Assembly (NCBI RefSeq): GCF_030512175.1
Contig: NZ_JAULBL010000001.1
Span: 1,216,510-1,280,509 of the forward strand
Reading direction: 5' to 3'
DNA from: Paeniglutamicibacter sulfureus
GTDB lineage: Bacteria; Actinomycetota; Actinomycetes; Actinomycetales; Micrococcaceae
DNA length: 64,000 nt
The translations under genes and the position numbers were made by a program. The notes under the pieces were generated by a model. It did not search any database, was not told where the DNA came from, and saw nothing but the letters and a program-made list of their open reading frames with translations. Positions 32,628 to 41,388 of this stretch are shown piece after piece. How positions within the stretch are numbered: position 1 is the first letter of the stretch; every line of letters begins with the position of its first letter.

Positions 32628-33524
32628 ATGCTCGATATACACCGGCTCACCTTGCTCCGCGAGGTCAATCTGCATGGGAGCATGAGCGCCGCCGCCCGCA
32701 ATCTCTCCTACAGCCACTCGGCGATTTCGCAACAGCTCGCCCAGCTCGAACGTGAGACCGGGGTGCGTTTACTGGAGAAGGTTGGGCGCAATGTCCAGCT
32801 AACCACCGCCGGCCTTGAGCTTGTGCGCAACACCGAGGCGATCCTCGCAGCGATCGAACGGGCCGAGTCTGATCTGGCCACTTCGCATCAGCGCGCCCAG
32901 GGCACCGTCACCGTGGCGGCCTTTGCCAGTATCAGCCGGTCGGTGCTGCCGACGGCCTTGGTCCTGTTGTCCCACGAGCATCCCAGTCTTCAGGTGAACA
33001 TCCACCGCTACGAACCCGAGGAAGCGGTCCTGCGCCTGGTCTCCCGCCAGGTGGACGCGGTCATCACCGATTCGTTCCCGGGAACCGCTGCCGGCGGACA
33101 TGCCGGCCTGCACACCACCGTGTTGGGAACCGATCCGATGCGCGGCTATCTGCCCCTGGGTTTGGATCCGGATGACACCGCGGCCATCGCAGTGGTGCCC
33201 TGGGCCATGGAACCACCGGAAAGCGCCGCGGCACACTGGGCATTGCGGGTGTGCCGCGAAGTGGGTTTCGAGCCGCAAGTCGCCCATGTCTCCTCCGACT
33301 TGCTCTTCCATTTGCGACTGGTGGAGCGTGGCCTGGCCGCCGCTTTCCTGCCTGACATGCTGATGCGTGAAATGCAAAGCGAGCTGCAGCCCAGCCCCTG
33401 GCTACCCGTGGACCAGCACCGCACCATCCTCTTCGTGGCACGCAGCGGCGCTGAGCAGAACCTTGCCTTGAATGCCGTGCGCCAAGCGGTCCTGCAGGCT
33501 ATGGAACACCCCGAAATAACGTAA
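32628..33524 (+). CDS. LysR-family regulator (second of tandem pair)
   Basis: This 298-residue LysR protein opens MLDIHRLTLLREVNLHGSMSAAARNLSYSHSAISQQLAQLE, clearly a duplicate of the preceding gene. It then diverges in the effector domain (VTVAAFASISRSVLPTALVLL, AIAVVPWAMEPPESAAAHW). An AAGGACAG site precedes the ATG. The stop codon lies within the palindrome GTAAGTAAAACTTAC, so read-through into the downstream aminotransferase promoter region is directly linked to its own operator. The pair may bind two pathway intermediates or act as heterodimers; neither can be tested from sequence. Confidence 0.9.
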   Translation: MLDIHRLTLLREVNLHGSMSAAARNLSYSHSAISQQLAQLERETGVRLLEKVGRNVQLTTAGLELVRNTEAILAAIERAESDLATSHQRAQGTVTVAAFASISRSVLPTALVLLSHEHPSLQVNIHRYEPEEAVLRLVSRQVDAVITDSFPGTAAGGHAGLHTTVLGTDPMRGYLPLGLDPDDTAAIAVVPWAMEPPESAAAHWALRVCREVGFEPQVAHVSSDLLFHLRLVERGLAAAFLPDMLMREMQSELQPSPWLPVDQHRTILFVARSGAEQNLALNAVRQAVLQAMEHPEIT

Positions 33525-33535
33525 GTAAAACTTAC
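33521..33535. promoter_or_regulatory. Perfect palindrome GTAAGTAAAACTTAC
   Basis: Six-base arms GTAAGT/ACTTAC flank AAA. It overlaps the stop of the second lysR gene and lies about 130 bp before the class III aminotransferase. It shares half-sites with the palindrome at 31645-31660, consistent with one regulator family governing both operons. Confidence 0.6.
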
Positions 33536-33665
33536 AGTAATCCGTTGGTATCATTCGCTTTTCTTTACGGGTACGGCTCTCTAGATTGGAACTACGACGC
33601 GATGAACACTCGCCGCGCACGTCCTTTATCTTCAGCCGATCCGCACCGGAAAGGAGCGATTCCGA

Positions 33666-34967
33666 ATGACAGTCACCGACATTTCCCATCCGGCACCCGC
33701 CAGCCCCACCCTCCTCGATGGGCCGGCCCTCTGGCCAGCCCAGGCCCACACCCCCACGGTGCTCGGGCGTCAGTTGGTGGTGGAGCGCGGCGCAGGGTCG
33801 TGGCTGTACACCACCGACGGACGCCGACTTTTTGACGGCACCGCGGGACTCTGGCACGCCAATGTGGGACATGGCCGCCCCGAGCTGGCCCAAGCGGCCT
33901 ACGACCAGATGCGCCAGCTGGAAACCTTCCACATCTTCGCGCGCTACGCCAACGACAAGGCGCTGGAACTTGGCGAAGTCCTCGCCGAGATTTCCCCCAT
34001 CGACCGCGCGAAACTCATCTTGAACTCCGGCGGCTCGGACGCCATCGATGTGGCCTGCAAGTTGGCCCGCCGGCACTGGCAACGCGAGGGCCGCGGATCA
34101 AAGAAGATCATTCTCTCGCGTGAATTCGCCTACCACGGGCTCCACGCCTTCGGCACGAGCATCGCGGGACTCGAATTCAACCGCGAAGGCTACGGAAGCG
34201 AATCGCTGGTTCCCGAGACCGCCCGCATCTCACTGAACGACCCGGCGCAGGTCGAGGCGCTGATCACCGAGCTCGGCCCGGAAAACATCGCGGCGCTTGT
34301 GACCGAGGCCGTGCAGGGCACTGGCGGCGTGAATCCGCCGGCGCCGGGGTACCTCGAAGCCATCTCGCGGTTGTGCAAGGAGCACGACATCCTTTTGATC
34401 CTGGATGAAGTCATCACCGGCTTCGGACGAATGGGAACCATGTTCGCGGCCGAATACTACGGCCTCGAACCTGACATGATCACCTTCGCCAAGGGCGTCA
34501 CCAGCGGCTACGCACCACTGGGCGGGGTCATGGTGGCCCCCCGGTTGTGGGAACCGTTCTACCAGGACTCCCCCAACACCCCGATCTTCCGCCACGGGGC
34601 CACCTACGCTGGACATGCGACTGCCTGCGCCGTCGCACTGAAGCACATGGAAATCCTGGAGAGCGAACGGCTCGTGCCGCGGGTGGGCGAACTGGCTGGA
34701 GTGCTGGGCAGTGCGCTGGACAACCTCGCCAGCCAGAACCCGCTGGTTGCCCAGGTGCGCTACGCCGGACTGCTCGGCGGCGTGACGCTCAGCGACCAGC
34801 TCTCGGCCGAGCAGGTCTGTGACGATCTGGTCGAGCTGGGGTTCATAGGCCGTCCGCTTCGCGGGAACACCATCCAGATCAGCCCCCCATTCATCACCAC
34901 CGACTCCGAGCTACTGGACTTCGTCGCAGCAATCTCGCAGGCCATCACCGAACGAGGCGCCAAATGA
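33666..34967 (+). CDS. Class III omega-aminotransferase (DoeD-like candidate)
   Basis: This 433-residue class III PLP aminotransferase has GGSDAIDVACKLARRHW, the PLP motif LLILDEVITGFGRMGTMFAAEYYGLEPDMITFAKGVTSGYAPLGGVMV with the active Lys in TFAKG, and FRHGATYAGHATACAVALKHMEI. Omega-amino acids such as 2,4-diaminobutyrate, beta-alanine or taurine are typical amino donors. With the following aldehyde dehydrogenase it could convert diaminobutyrate via aspartate semialdehyde to aspartate (DoeD/DoeC), with alanine dehydrogenase recycling alanine if pyruvate is the acceptor. GGAAAGGAG precedes ATG 33666, and its stop overlaps the next gene by four bases (ATGA). Confidence 0.9.
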   Translation: MTVTDISHPAPASPTLLDGPALWPAQAHTPTVLGRQLVVERGAGSWLYTTDGRRLFDGTAGLWHANVGHGRPELAQAAYDQMRQLETFHIFARYANDKALELGEVLAEISPIDRAKLILNSGGSDAIDVACKLARRHWQREGRGSKKIILSREFAYHGLHAFGTSIAGLEFNREGYGSESLVPETARISLNDPAQVEALITELGPENIAALVTEAVQGTGGVNPPAPGYLEAISRLCKEHDILLILDEVITGFGRMGTMFAAEYYGLEPDMITFAKGVTSGYAPLGGVMVAPRLWEPFYQDSPNTPIFRHGATYAGHATACAVALKHMEILESERLVPRVGELAGVLGSALDNLASQNPLVAQVRYAGLLGGVTLSDQLSAEQVCDDLVELGFIGRPLRGNTIQISPPFITTDSELLDFVAAISQAITERGAK

Positions 34968-36451
34968 ACCTCACCGCCACCGTTGGCACCGAACTGATCG
35001 AAGCCGACCCAAAAGCGCTGGCCCTGGCCGACGCAGTCATCGACACCCTGCACCTGCCCTCCGACGGCATCCAGGTTCATGACCCCGCCACCGGCCAGCT
35101 CATCGCCCACGTCCCGGACCTGAGCAGCGACGATGCACTGCACGCCGTAGCCTGCGCTGACCAGGCCGGACACGCCTGGGCCGGGCGCACTCCACGCCAA
35201 CGAGCCGACGCACTGCATGCGTGGTACCAACTGCTGGTGCAGAACACCGAGGAAATCGCGCACCTGATTTCCCGTGAAATGGGCAAGACCCTGGCCGAGT
35301 CACGTGGCGAGGTGAAGTATGGAACCGATTTCGTGCGCTGGTACGCCGAGGAAGCTGTTCGTCCCAGCGGTGATTACCGCCCGGCACCGGATGGGGCAGC
35401 CGACATCCTCACGCGTCGCTCCCCCGTGGGCCTGGCAGTGCTCATTACCCCGTGGAACTTTCCGTTGGCCATGGCTACCCGCAAGATCGCCCCGGCCTTG
35501 GCCGCCGGGTGCCCGGTTGTGGTCAAGCCTGCAACAGCGACGCCGCTGACCACCTACTTCGCGGTGCAGCTCGCGGTGCAGGCCGGCATTCCAGCCGAAC
35601 TCATCCAGGTGGTCACCACCTCGGATTCCGGGGCCTTCAGCCGCAGCGTGCTCACCGATGAGCGGGTGCGCAAGGTGTCGTTCACCGGTTCGACCCCGGT
35701 CGGAAAACAACTGCTGGAACTCGCCGCGAAGAACGTGCTGCGCACCTCCATGGAGCTGGGCGGCAACGCGCCATTGATCGTCTTCGACGATGCGGATCTG
35801 GAACGCGCCCTTGAAGGCACCTTTGCCGCCAAACTCCGCAACGGCGGCCAGTCCTGCATCGGCGCCAACCGCATCTATGTCCAGGACGGGATCGCGGATC
35901 GGTTCGTCTCCGAGCTCACCGCCCGTTTCGCCCGAGTTCCCGTGGGATCGGGGCTCGGGGCCCACACGGCACTCGGAGCGCTCATTGACCACCGTGCCGT
36001 CACGCAGATGCATGCGCTGACCGAGGACGCGCTGGCCCGCGGTGCCGAACTCCTCACCGGCGGCCATGGCTACGATTCGCTCGGAAACTTCTATGCACCC
36101 ACCGTCTTGGATCGGGTACACCCCGACTCCCGGGTGGTGCGCGAGGAGATCTTCGGTCCGATTGCCGCCATTCAGCGTTTTTCCACCGAAGCGGAGGTGA
36201 TCTCGTTGGCCAACGACACCGAGTTCGGTCTCGCCGGCTACGTATTCAGCCAGGATCTGGATCGCGCGTTGAACGTCGCGGACCGGCTGCAGACGGGAAT
36301 TCTCGGCATCAACCAGGGAGTCCCTTCCAACGCCGCAGCGCCCTTTGGCGGAGTCAAACAGTCCGGTTTAGGCCGGGAAGGCGGCGCCGAAGGCCTGGAG
36401 GAATACCAGAACGTACGGTTCTACAACATTTCCCGCCGCACCACCGGCTAA
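34964..36451 (+). CDS. NAD(P)-dependent semialdehyde dehydrogenase (DoeC/GabD-like)
   Basis: This 495-residue aldehyde dehydrogenase has the cofactor motif FTGSTPVGKQL, the catalytic Glu in MELGGNAPLIVFDDAD, the catalytic Cys in NGGQSCIGANRIYV and the ending PFGGVKQSGLGREGGAEGLEEY. It falls in the succinate-semialdehyde dehydrogenase group, which also includes DoeC-type aspartate-semialdehyde dehydrogenases. It is translationally coupled to the aminotransferase and followed 61 bp later by alanine dehydrogenase. The substrate is inferred from context. Confidence 0.92.
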   Translation: MNLTATVGTELIEADPKALALADAVIDTLHLPSDGIQVHDPATGQLIAHVPDLSSDDALHAVACADQAGHAWAGRTPRQRADALHAWYQLLVQNTEEIAHLISREMGKTLAESRGEVKYGTDFVRWYAEEAVRPSGDYRPAPDGAADILTRRSPVGLAVLITPWNFPLAMATRKIAPALAAGCPVVVKPATATPLTTYFAVQLAVQAGIPAELIQVVTTSDSGAFSRSVLTDERVRKVSFTGSTPVGKQLLELAAKNVLRTSMELGGNAPLIVFDDADLERALEGTFAAKLRNGGQSCIGANRIYVQDGIADRFVSELTARFARVPVGSGLGAHTALGALIDHRAVTQMHALTEDALARGAELLTGGHGYDSLGNFYAPTVLDRVHPDSRVVREEIFGPIAAIQRFSTEAEVISLANDTEFGLAGYVFSQDLDRALNVADRLQTGILGINQGVPSNAAAPFGGVKQSGLGREGGAEGLEEYQNVRFYNISRRTTG

Positions 36452-36512
36452 ATCCCACAATTTGTCTCGCAACACTTTCACGTCAACAACCAAACACGAA
36501 GGCACAAGCTCA

Positions 36513-37634
36513 ATGAAGATCTCAGTCGTCAAGGAAATCAAGGCCCAGGAACAGCGCGTGGCACTGCTTCCAGCCGGAGTCGCCGCGCTTACCGGGCGCG
36601 GACACACCGTCTATGTTGAACACGAGGCCGGACGGGCCGCAGGCTTCCCCGATGAACAGTACGCCGCGGCCGGTGCCATCCTGGTCGACCAGAACGAAGC
36701 CTGGGCCAACGCCGAACTCCTGGTCAAGGTCAAGGAACCCGTCGCCTCCGAATACGGTTTCCTCCGCGAAGACCTCACCCTGTTCACCTACCTGCACCTG
36801 GCCGCCGACCGTCCTCTGACCGAAGCCCTGCTGGAGGCCGGCACGCTCGGGATCGCCTATGAAACGGTGCAGGACGAGACCGGGCTGCCGTTGCTGACCC
36901 CGATGAGTGAAATCGCCGGTCGACTGGCAGCCCACGCGGCGGCCAACTATCTAACCGGTCCCAACGGTGGGCCGGGACGCCTGCTGGGCGGTTCACCGGG
37001 AGTGGCTCCCTGCCGGGTGCTGGTCATCGGTGGTGGCGTGGTCGGCACCCAGGCAGCGCAGTTGGCCCTGGGCATGCAGGCCGAGGTCACGATCCTGGAA
37101 ATGTCCCCGCGCCGCATCCGCCAGCTCGATGAATTGCTAGGTTCCCGGGCCCGCGTCCTCATGAACGACCCGCTGACCCTCGAACAGGAACTGGCGCAGG
37201 CCGATGCGGTCATCGGTGCCGTGCTGGTTCCCGGGCGGGCCGCACCCAAGGTAGTCAAGCGCTCACAGCTGGGCCTGCTCAAGCCCGGAGCCTTGCTCGT
37301 GGATGTCGCCATCGACCAGGGCGGCGCGTTCGAAACGTCCCGCCCGACGACCTACCAGGATCCCATCTACGAGGTGGACGGGGTGCGTCACTACTGCGTG
37401 GCAAACATGCCAGGTGGCGTCCCGCAAACCTCGACCAAGGCACTGACCAATGCCACCCTGCCATACGTGCTGCAGCTGGCTGACCAGGGAGCGGAGCAGG
37501 CGGTGGCCGCCAATCGCGCGTTGGCCGCCGGAGTCAACACCAGGGCCGGCCGGATCGCCTATCCGGGGGTGGCCGCGGCCTTCAGCGATCTCCCCGGCGA
37601 GGACCGGGAACTGTTCGCCGTGGCAAGCAACTGA
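36513..37634 (+). CDS. ald: Alanine dehydrogenase
   Basis: This 373-residue NAD-dependent L-alanine dehydrogenase is the normal length of about 371. It opens MKISVVKEIKAQEQRVALLPAGV, has the KVKEPVASEYGFLREDLTLFTYLHLAAD active-site region with Lys and His, the Rossmann motif VIGGGVVGTQAAQLAL, and CVANMPGGVPQTSTKALTNATLPY near the end. It oxidises alanine to pyruvate and ammonium. As last gene behind an omega-aminotransferase it probably regenerates pyruvate as amino acceptor and releases the nitrogen, as in taurine or beta-alanine catabolism. ATG 36513 was chosen over 36462 because family homology starts there. Confidence 0.95.
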   Translation: MKISVVKEIKAQEQRVALLPAGVAALTGRGHTVYVEHEAGRAAGFPDEQYAAAGAILVDQNEAWANAELLVKVKEPVASEYGFLREDLTLFTYLHLAADRPLTEALLEAGTLGIAYETVQDETGLPLLTPMSEIAGRLAAHAAANYLTGPNGGPGRLLGGSPGVAPCRVLVIGGGVVGTQAAQLALGMQAEVTILEMSPRRIRQLDELLGSRARVLMNDPLTLEQELAQADAVIGAVLVPGRAAPKVVKRSQLGLLKPGALLVDVAIDQGGAFETSRPTTYQDPIYEVDGVRHYCVANMPGGVPQTSTKALTNATLPYVLQLADQGAEQAVAANRALAAGVNTRAGRIAYPGVAAAFSDLPGEDRELFAVASN

Positions 37635-37645
37635 CATCCGACAAG

Positions 37646-37675
37646 TTTGGGACAGGTGACATCACCTGTCCCAAA
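37646..37675 (+). terminator. Perfect 14-bp hairpin after ald
   Basis: TTTGGGACAGGTGA (37646-37659) pairs perfectly with 37662-37675 around CA, 11 bp beyond the ald stop. It may be a terminator or an operator-like palindrome; a canonical terminator follows seven bases later. Confidence 0.65.
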
Positions 37676-37681
37676 CCGTCT

Positions 37682-37713
37682 GCCCCGAACGTCATCGTCG
37701 CTCGGGGCTTTTT
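37682..37713 (+). terminator. Rho-independent terminator of aminotransferase-ald operon
   Basis: GCCCCGA (37682-37688) pairs with TCGGGGC (37702-37708) and is followed by TTTTT (37709-37713), the best-formed intrinsic terminator in this part of the window. Confidence 0.8.
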
Positions 37714-37876
37714 GGTTGGATCCCCTGCCCTCTGGATCCGTGGCTTTCTTGGGGCCCGCGAACTTCCGCCTGTCCACCGCCAATCCGTGCGGCGCAACCC
37801 GACCTCACCCCGGTTGCTGAAGACGGTGCTTCCCGGCCAAGACGTACATTGCGGAAGGATCTGCGGGTTAAAGAGT

Positions 37877-37916
37877 TCGGACGGCGGTGCACCCTGCAGG
37901 GTGCAACGCCGCCCGA
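37877..37916 (-). terminator. Terminator hairpin after second DszA-type gene
   Basis: An 18-bp stem with two mismatches (37877-37894 with 37899-37916, loop TGCA) lies 26 bp after the leftward monooxygenase stop. It terminates the riboswitch-controlled pair and insulates it from the ald operon. Confidence 0.65.
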
Positions 37917-37942
37917 CCCCCCCGTACGGGGACGACTACAGG

Positions 37943-39346
37943 TTACTTGACCTCGGCGTTGGCGAACCGGTAGTTGGCCGCGCGGTGGGAGTCCTGGACG
38001 CGGTCTCCCTTGCCGAAGAGCTTGTTGCGCAGCGTGCCCTCGACGTATTCGGTCGGGTAGGCACCGCGGGCCTGCAGCTCGGGAACGATGAACTCCACGA
38101 TGTCCTCAAAGGTTCCCGGGGTGATGGCATAGGCCAGGTTGAACCCGTCTACGTCGGTGTCTTCGACCCACTCGATGAGCTTGTCGGCAACCTCGGTCGG
38201 CGAGCCGACGGTGATCGGTCCGAACCCGCCAACGCCCACCCATTCGGCCAGCTGGCGGATGGTCCACGGGTTCCCGTCGTCTCCGCTGGCCTTTTGGAAG
38301 GTCGTGACGGTGGACTGGATGGCGTTGGACTTCACGTTGGCACCAATGACGTCGTCCGGGCCGTAGGTGGACATGTCCACGCCCATCCAGCCGGAGATCA
38401 GGGCGAGGGCCCCGTCGATGTCGGCGTAGGACTTGTAGTCCTCGAACTTGGCCTGCGCTGCCGCGGAGTCCACATCCGTGATGATCGTCTGCATGGCGTA
38501 GATGCGCACGTCGTAACGGCCGCGGCCCGCGGCCTCGGCGGCGTCGCGGATCTTGGTGACGGTGGCCTTGAGCATTTCCTTGGTCGGGGAGGTCACGAAG
38601 ACCGCCTCGGCGTTCTCCGAGGCGAACTTCAGTCCGCGCGGCGAGGCGCCGGCCTGGAACACCACGGGGGTGCGCTGCGGGCTGGGTTCGGTGATGGCAA
38701 TGCCCGGGACCTTGAAGTACTTGCCCTCGTGGTTGATCTCATGGACCTTGGTCGGGTCGGTGAAGATGCCGCGCTCAACGTCGCGCACCACCGCGTCCTC
38801 TTCCCAGGAGCCCTCGAGCAACTTGTAGATGACCTCCATGTACTCGTCGGCCTGGTTGTAGCGCTCGTCGTGCTCGAGCTGGTCCTCCTGGCCCATGTTC
38901 CGTGCGGCGGAGGGCAGGTAGCCGGTCACGACATTCCACCCGACGCGGCCCTTGGTCAGGTGGTCAAGGGTCGCCAGGCGGCGGGCGAAGGGGTAGGGGT
39001 GCTCGTAGGACGTCCCGGCGGTGACGCCGAAGCCGAGGTTCTCGGTCACCGAGGCCATGGCCGAAACCAGCATGAAGGGGTCGTTGACCGGGACCTGGGT
39101 GCCGGCGCGCAGCGGCACCTCGTTGGAGCCGCCGAAGACGTCGTAGGTGCCCAGCACGTCGGCGATGAAGATGCCGTCGAACTTGCCCTTTTCCAGGGTC
39201 TTGGCCAGGTCGGTCCAGTAGGACAGGTCCTTATAGCGGGCCGACTGGTCCTTGGGGTGCTTCCACAGACCCGGGGACTGGTGTCCCACGCAGTTCATGT
39301 CGAAGGCGTTGAAACGGATGTGGCGGGGGGCGGGTGTCTGGCTCAT
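37943..39346 (-). CDS. NtaA/SnaA/DszA-type FMN-dependent monooxygenase (copy 2)
   Basis: This 467-residue luciferase-fold monooxygenase is paralogous to the protein at 21806. Blocks include FDMNCVGHQSPGLWKHPKDQ, GKFDGIFIADVLGTYDVFGGS, DPFMLVSAMASVTENLGFGVTAGTSYEHPYPFARRLATLDHL, GRVGWNVVTGYLPSAARNMG and SPQRTPVVFQAGASPRG; the end has RNKLFGKG as in copy 1. It needs FMNH2 from a reductase encoded elsewhere. I start at ATG 39346 (MSQTPAPRH), preceded by GAAGGAC. It follows the DszC-type gene by 82 bp under a SAM riboswitch, so a role in sulfur scavenging by C-S bond cleavage is likely; a nitrilotriacetate-type role is not supported by context. Confidence 0.9.
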   Translation of the reverse strand: MSQTPAPRHIRFNAFDMNCVGHQSPGLWKHPKDQSARYKDLSYWTDLAKTLEKGKFDGIFIADVLGTYDVFGGSNEVPLRAGTQVPVNDPFMLVSAMASVTENLGFGVTAGTSYEHPYPFARRLATLDHLTKGRVGWNVVTGYLPSAARNMGQEDQLEHDERYNQADEYMEVIYKLLEGSWEEDAVVRDVERGIFTDPTKVHEINHEGKYFKVPGIAITEPSPQRTPVVFQAGASPRGLKFASENAEAVFVTSPTKEMLKATVTKIRDAAEAAGRGRYDVRIYAMQTIITDVDSAAAQAKFEDYKSYADIDGALALISGWMGVDMSTYGPDDVIGANVKSNAIQSTVTTFQKASGDDGNPWTIRQLAEWVGVGGFGPITVGSPTEVADKLIEWVEDTDVDGFNLAYAITPGTFEDIVEFIVPELQARGAYPTEYVEGTLRNKLFGKGDRVQDSHRAANYRFANAEVK

Positions 39347-39428
39347 GTTTGTCCTTCGCGAGGTGGTGGGAGTTTGCGGATCCGATGGTGCGCGGATCAA
39401 GTCAGTGGTTCGGTGGCGGTTGGCGGTT

Positions 39429-40766
39429 TTAGGGGAGGCCGGTTGCCGGTATTGCACCCACGTCGCCGATGGCGTTGAGCTGCTGGGGTGCCGTTCCATT
39501 GACCTCGTAGTCGCCGATGATGCGCGCCTTGTAGATCGCCGGGTTGTGGGTGGCAACGGTGCGCGCGTTGCGCCAGTGCCGGTCCAGGTTGCAGCCCTTG
39601 GCGGTTGCCGAGGCGCCCAGTCCGTCAAAAAGCTTGGTCGCCGCCGAGAGAACCAGCGGCTGGACCACGGCTTGCGCCCGATCCGCGGCGAGTTCACACA
39701 CCGCAAACCGCTCTGCCGGGCTCAGCGAGGCATCGGCAAGCGCGATCTCGATCTCCGCCACGGCGGCCAGGACGATGGAGTCGACGGCGAACGCGGTGCC
39801 CGAGATCTCGCCGACCAATTGGAGCACCTGGGGTTCCTCGCGCACCGGAACGCCCGTTCCGGTGCTGAAGCTTCGAGTGCGGGCCTGGACCGACGAGCGC
39901 ACGTCATTGAGAACCGCGCGCGTGATTCCGGCTTGGACCCCCAGGAGCACCAGCTGGAAGATGGCGGATTCCGGGTCGTTGACCTGCTGTTCGTCGGGCA
40001 GGATCGTGTCCACCGGGACGTTCTCGAACGTGGTCGAGCCGGTGCCGGTGAGCTGCTGCCCGAATCCGTCCCAGTCGTCAAAGATCTTGACCCCGGAATG
40101 CTGCGTGGAGACCACCGCGATCTGGCGGCCGGCGCGGGCCGGATGCGCCACGGCGACGGCGACCCAATCGGCGTAGATCGTGCCGGTGCAATAGTATTTC
40201 TCGCCATTGAGGATCCAGCGTTCGCCCTGCTTGGCAATGGTCGTGTTGAGCGTGCCCAACCGGTTCCCGCCGCGCTCGGTGTAGGCGTTGCCGACGATCT
40301 GGCCGGCAACAATGCGCTCGATCCAGCGGTGCCGCAAGGCATCGTCCTCAAGCAACAGCACGGATTCGACGAAGCCGATGTGTGAGCGCCACAGGTGCGC
40401 CACCTGTGAATCCGCCTCGGCGAGTTCGATCAAGAGGCGGAACAAGTCGGACACGCTTGCCCCATAGCCACCTGCTGCCACCGGGATGCGCAATGCCCCG
40501 AATCGCACCCGGTTCAGCCACCCGACAGGTTCAAAGGGGAGGGTCCGGTTGGCATCGCGCTCGCTGGCCCCGACCGCGATCTTGGCGAAGACCGGGCGGA
40601 AAATCGCAGCCAACTCGTCATAGTGACCGTTCAGTGGAACGCCCGGCGTGAGTTTGAGCAGGTGTCGGGCGGGGGTGTCGCCGGTGAATGCGTCGAGGTT
40701 GACGGCGCCAAAGATGTTCGGGTCCGCCTCGACGGCGTGCGCTAGTGCAAATGAATCGATAGCCAT
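39429..40766 (-). CDS. DszC/SfnB-type flavin monooxygenase (copy 2)
   Basis: This 445-residue acyl-CoA-dehydrogenase-fold protein is a paralogue of the one at 20528: FGALRIPVAAGGYGASVSDLFRLLIELAEADSQVAHLWRSHIGFVE, YTERGGNRLGTLNT, WILNGEKYYCTGTIYADW, DDWDGFGQQLTGTGST and LDRHWRNARTVATHNPAIYKARIIGDYEVNG. It has an extra N-terminal segment of about 25 residues. The start at 40766 lies four bases after GGAGAG, which overlaps the riboswitch P1 helix, so its translation should be SAM-repressed directly. Oxidation of a sulfide or sulfone (as DszC does) in tandem with the DszA-type gene is inferred. Confidence 0.9.
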   Translation of the reverse strand: MAIDSFALAHAVEADPNIFGAVNLDAFTGDTPARHLLKLTPGVPLNGHYDELAAIFRPVFAKIAVGASERDANRTLPFEPVGWLNRVRFGALRIPVAAGGYGASVSDLFRLLIELAEADSQVAHLWRSHIGFVESVLLLEDDALRHRWIERIVAGQIVGNAYTERGGNRLGTLNTTIAKQGERWILNGEKYYCTGTIYADWVAVAVAHPARAGRQIAVVSTQHSGVKIFDDWDGFGQQLTGTGSTTFENVPVDTILPDEQQVNDPESAIFQLVLLGVQAGITRAVLNDVRSSVQARTRSFSTGTGVPVREEPQVLQLVGEISGTAFAVDSIVLAAVAEIEIALADASLSPAERFAVCELAADRAQAVVQPLVLSAATKLFDGLGASATAKGCNLDRHWRNARTVATHNPAIYKARIIGDYEVNGTAPQQLNAIGDVGAIPATGLP

Positions 40767-40775
40767 GAATTCTCT

Positions 40776-40867
40776 CCATCGGTCCTGGCGTGAGCACCTA
40801 CCGCCCAATTAAGGGGAAGGGGTTGCTGCGGCGTCATGGAGCCAGATCTCTCGGCCGCTCTGGATGG
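40776..40867 (-). ncRNA. SAM-I-like riboswitch before DszC/DszA-type pair
   Basis: The minus-strand element begins CCATCCAGAGCGGCCGAGAG, continues through GGCTCCATGACGCCGCAGCAACC-type core to GGTGCTCACGCCAGGACC, and closes with GATGG. P1 is CCATC/GATGG. The ribosome site GGAGAG uses the last two G of P1 and the ATG follows nine bases after P1, so SAM binding should hide the site: a translational switch with no separate expression platform. Confidence 0.9.
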
Positions 40868-41296
40868 TTGTTGGACATATTTCTACACGCCCCGGCGAAG
40901 CGGAGACAACCCGGTTCGTCACAAATGGCACGTGCGTCACAGGGCACAGCGGGCTTCCTGGCCCGCCGCGGCATCGGCTCGGTAGCGACCCAACGCCGAT
41001 CCGACAACCATTCCTTCGACGAGACACCAGCCTTGGCGCGGAGGTCAGGCGACCCGGGGCCCCAGGTTCAGCCGGCCCGCCCGACAGCGGGTTCACGCGG
41101 CTGGACGCGTGATACGCGGGCCGGGAGGGCGGTCCCCCGCCGGCACTTTGGCGCTCGTGGAAAGAAGATGAAAATTCCCTATTTCATCAAATTTCATTCG
41201 ATGGATTGCCGATTCTTTCCGGCTTGTCGAACGTTCCGTCACATTACGGCCGGCTTGCCTCCATGACGCCGGATCGACTTTGATGAAGGTAACAAC
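40868..41296. other. Divergent promoter region between two SAM riboswitches
   Basis: This 429-bp stretch separates back-to-back riboswitches transcribed outward. Open frames on either strand are short and have no ribosome sites, so I see no gene. It must contain two divergent promoters; I cannot assign -35/-10 boxes with confidence. Confidence 0.5.
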
Positions 41297-41381
41297 CCAT
41301 CCCGAGCGGCCGAGAGATCTGGCTCCATGACGCCGCAGCAACCACCTCGACCGAGGCCGGTGCTACCGCCAGGAACGATGG
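41297..41381 (+). ncRNA. SAM-I-like riboswitch before ssuBAC-like operon
   Basis: CCATC (41297-41301) pairs with GATGG (41377-41381) as P1. Between them are GAGCGGCCGAGAGATCTGG, GACGCCGCAGCAACC, the small hairpin CCTCG/CGAGG, GGTGCTACCGCCAGGAACG. The ribosome site GGAGAG begins in P1 and the ATG is at 41389, seven bases beyond. This is the best-formed of the five and again implies translational control. Confidence 0.93.
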
Positions 41382-41388
41382 AGAGAAC

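Noticed and set aside
39347-39706. 120-residue N-terminal extension of the second DszA-type protein
   Set aside because: The extension overlaps the DszC-type gene in another frame and lacks luciferase-fold homology; ATG 39346 has a ribosome site.
40864-41112. 82-residue frame in the divergent riboswitch region
   Set aside because: It begins inside one aptamer on the opposite strand and has no ribosome site; a promoter region is expected here.
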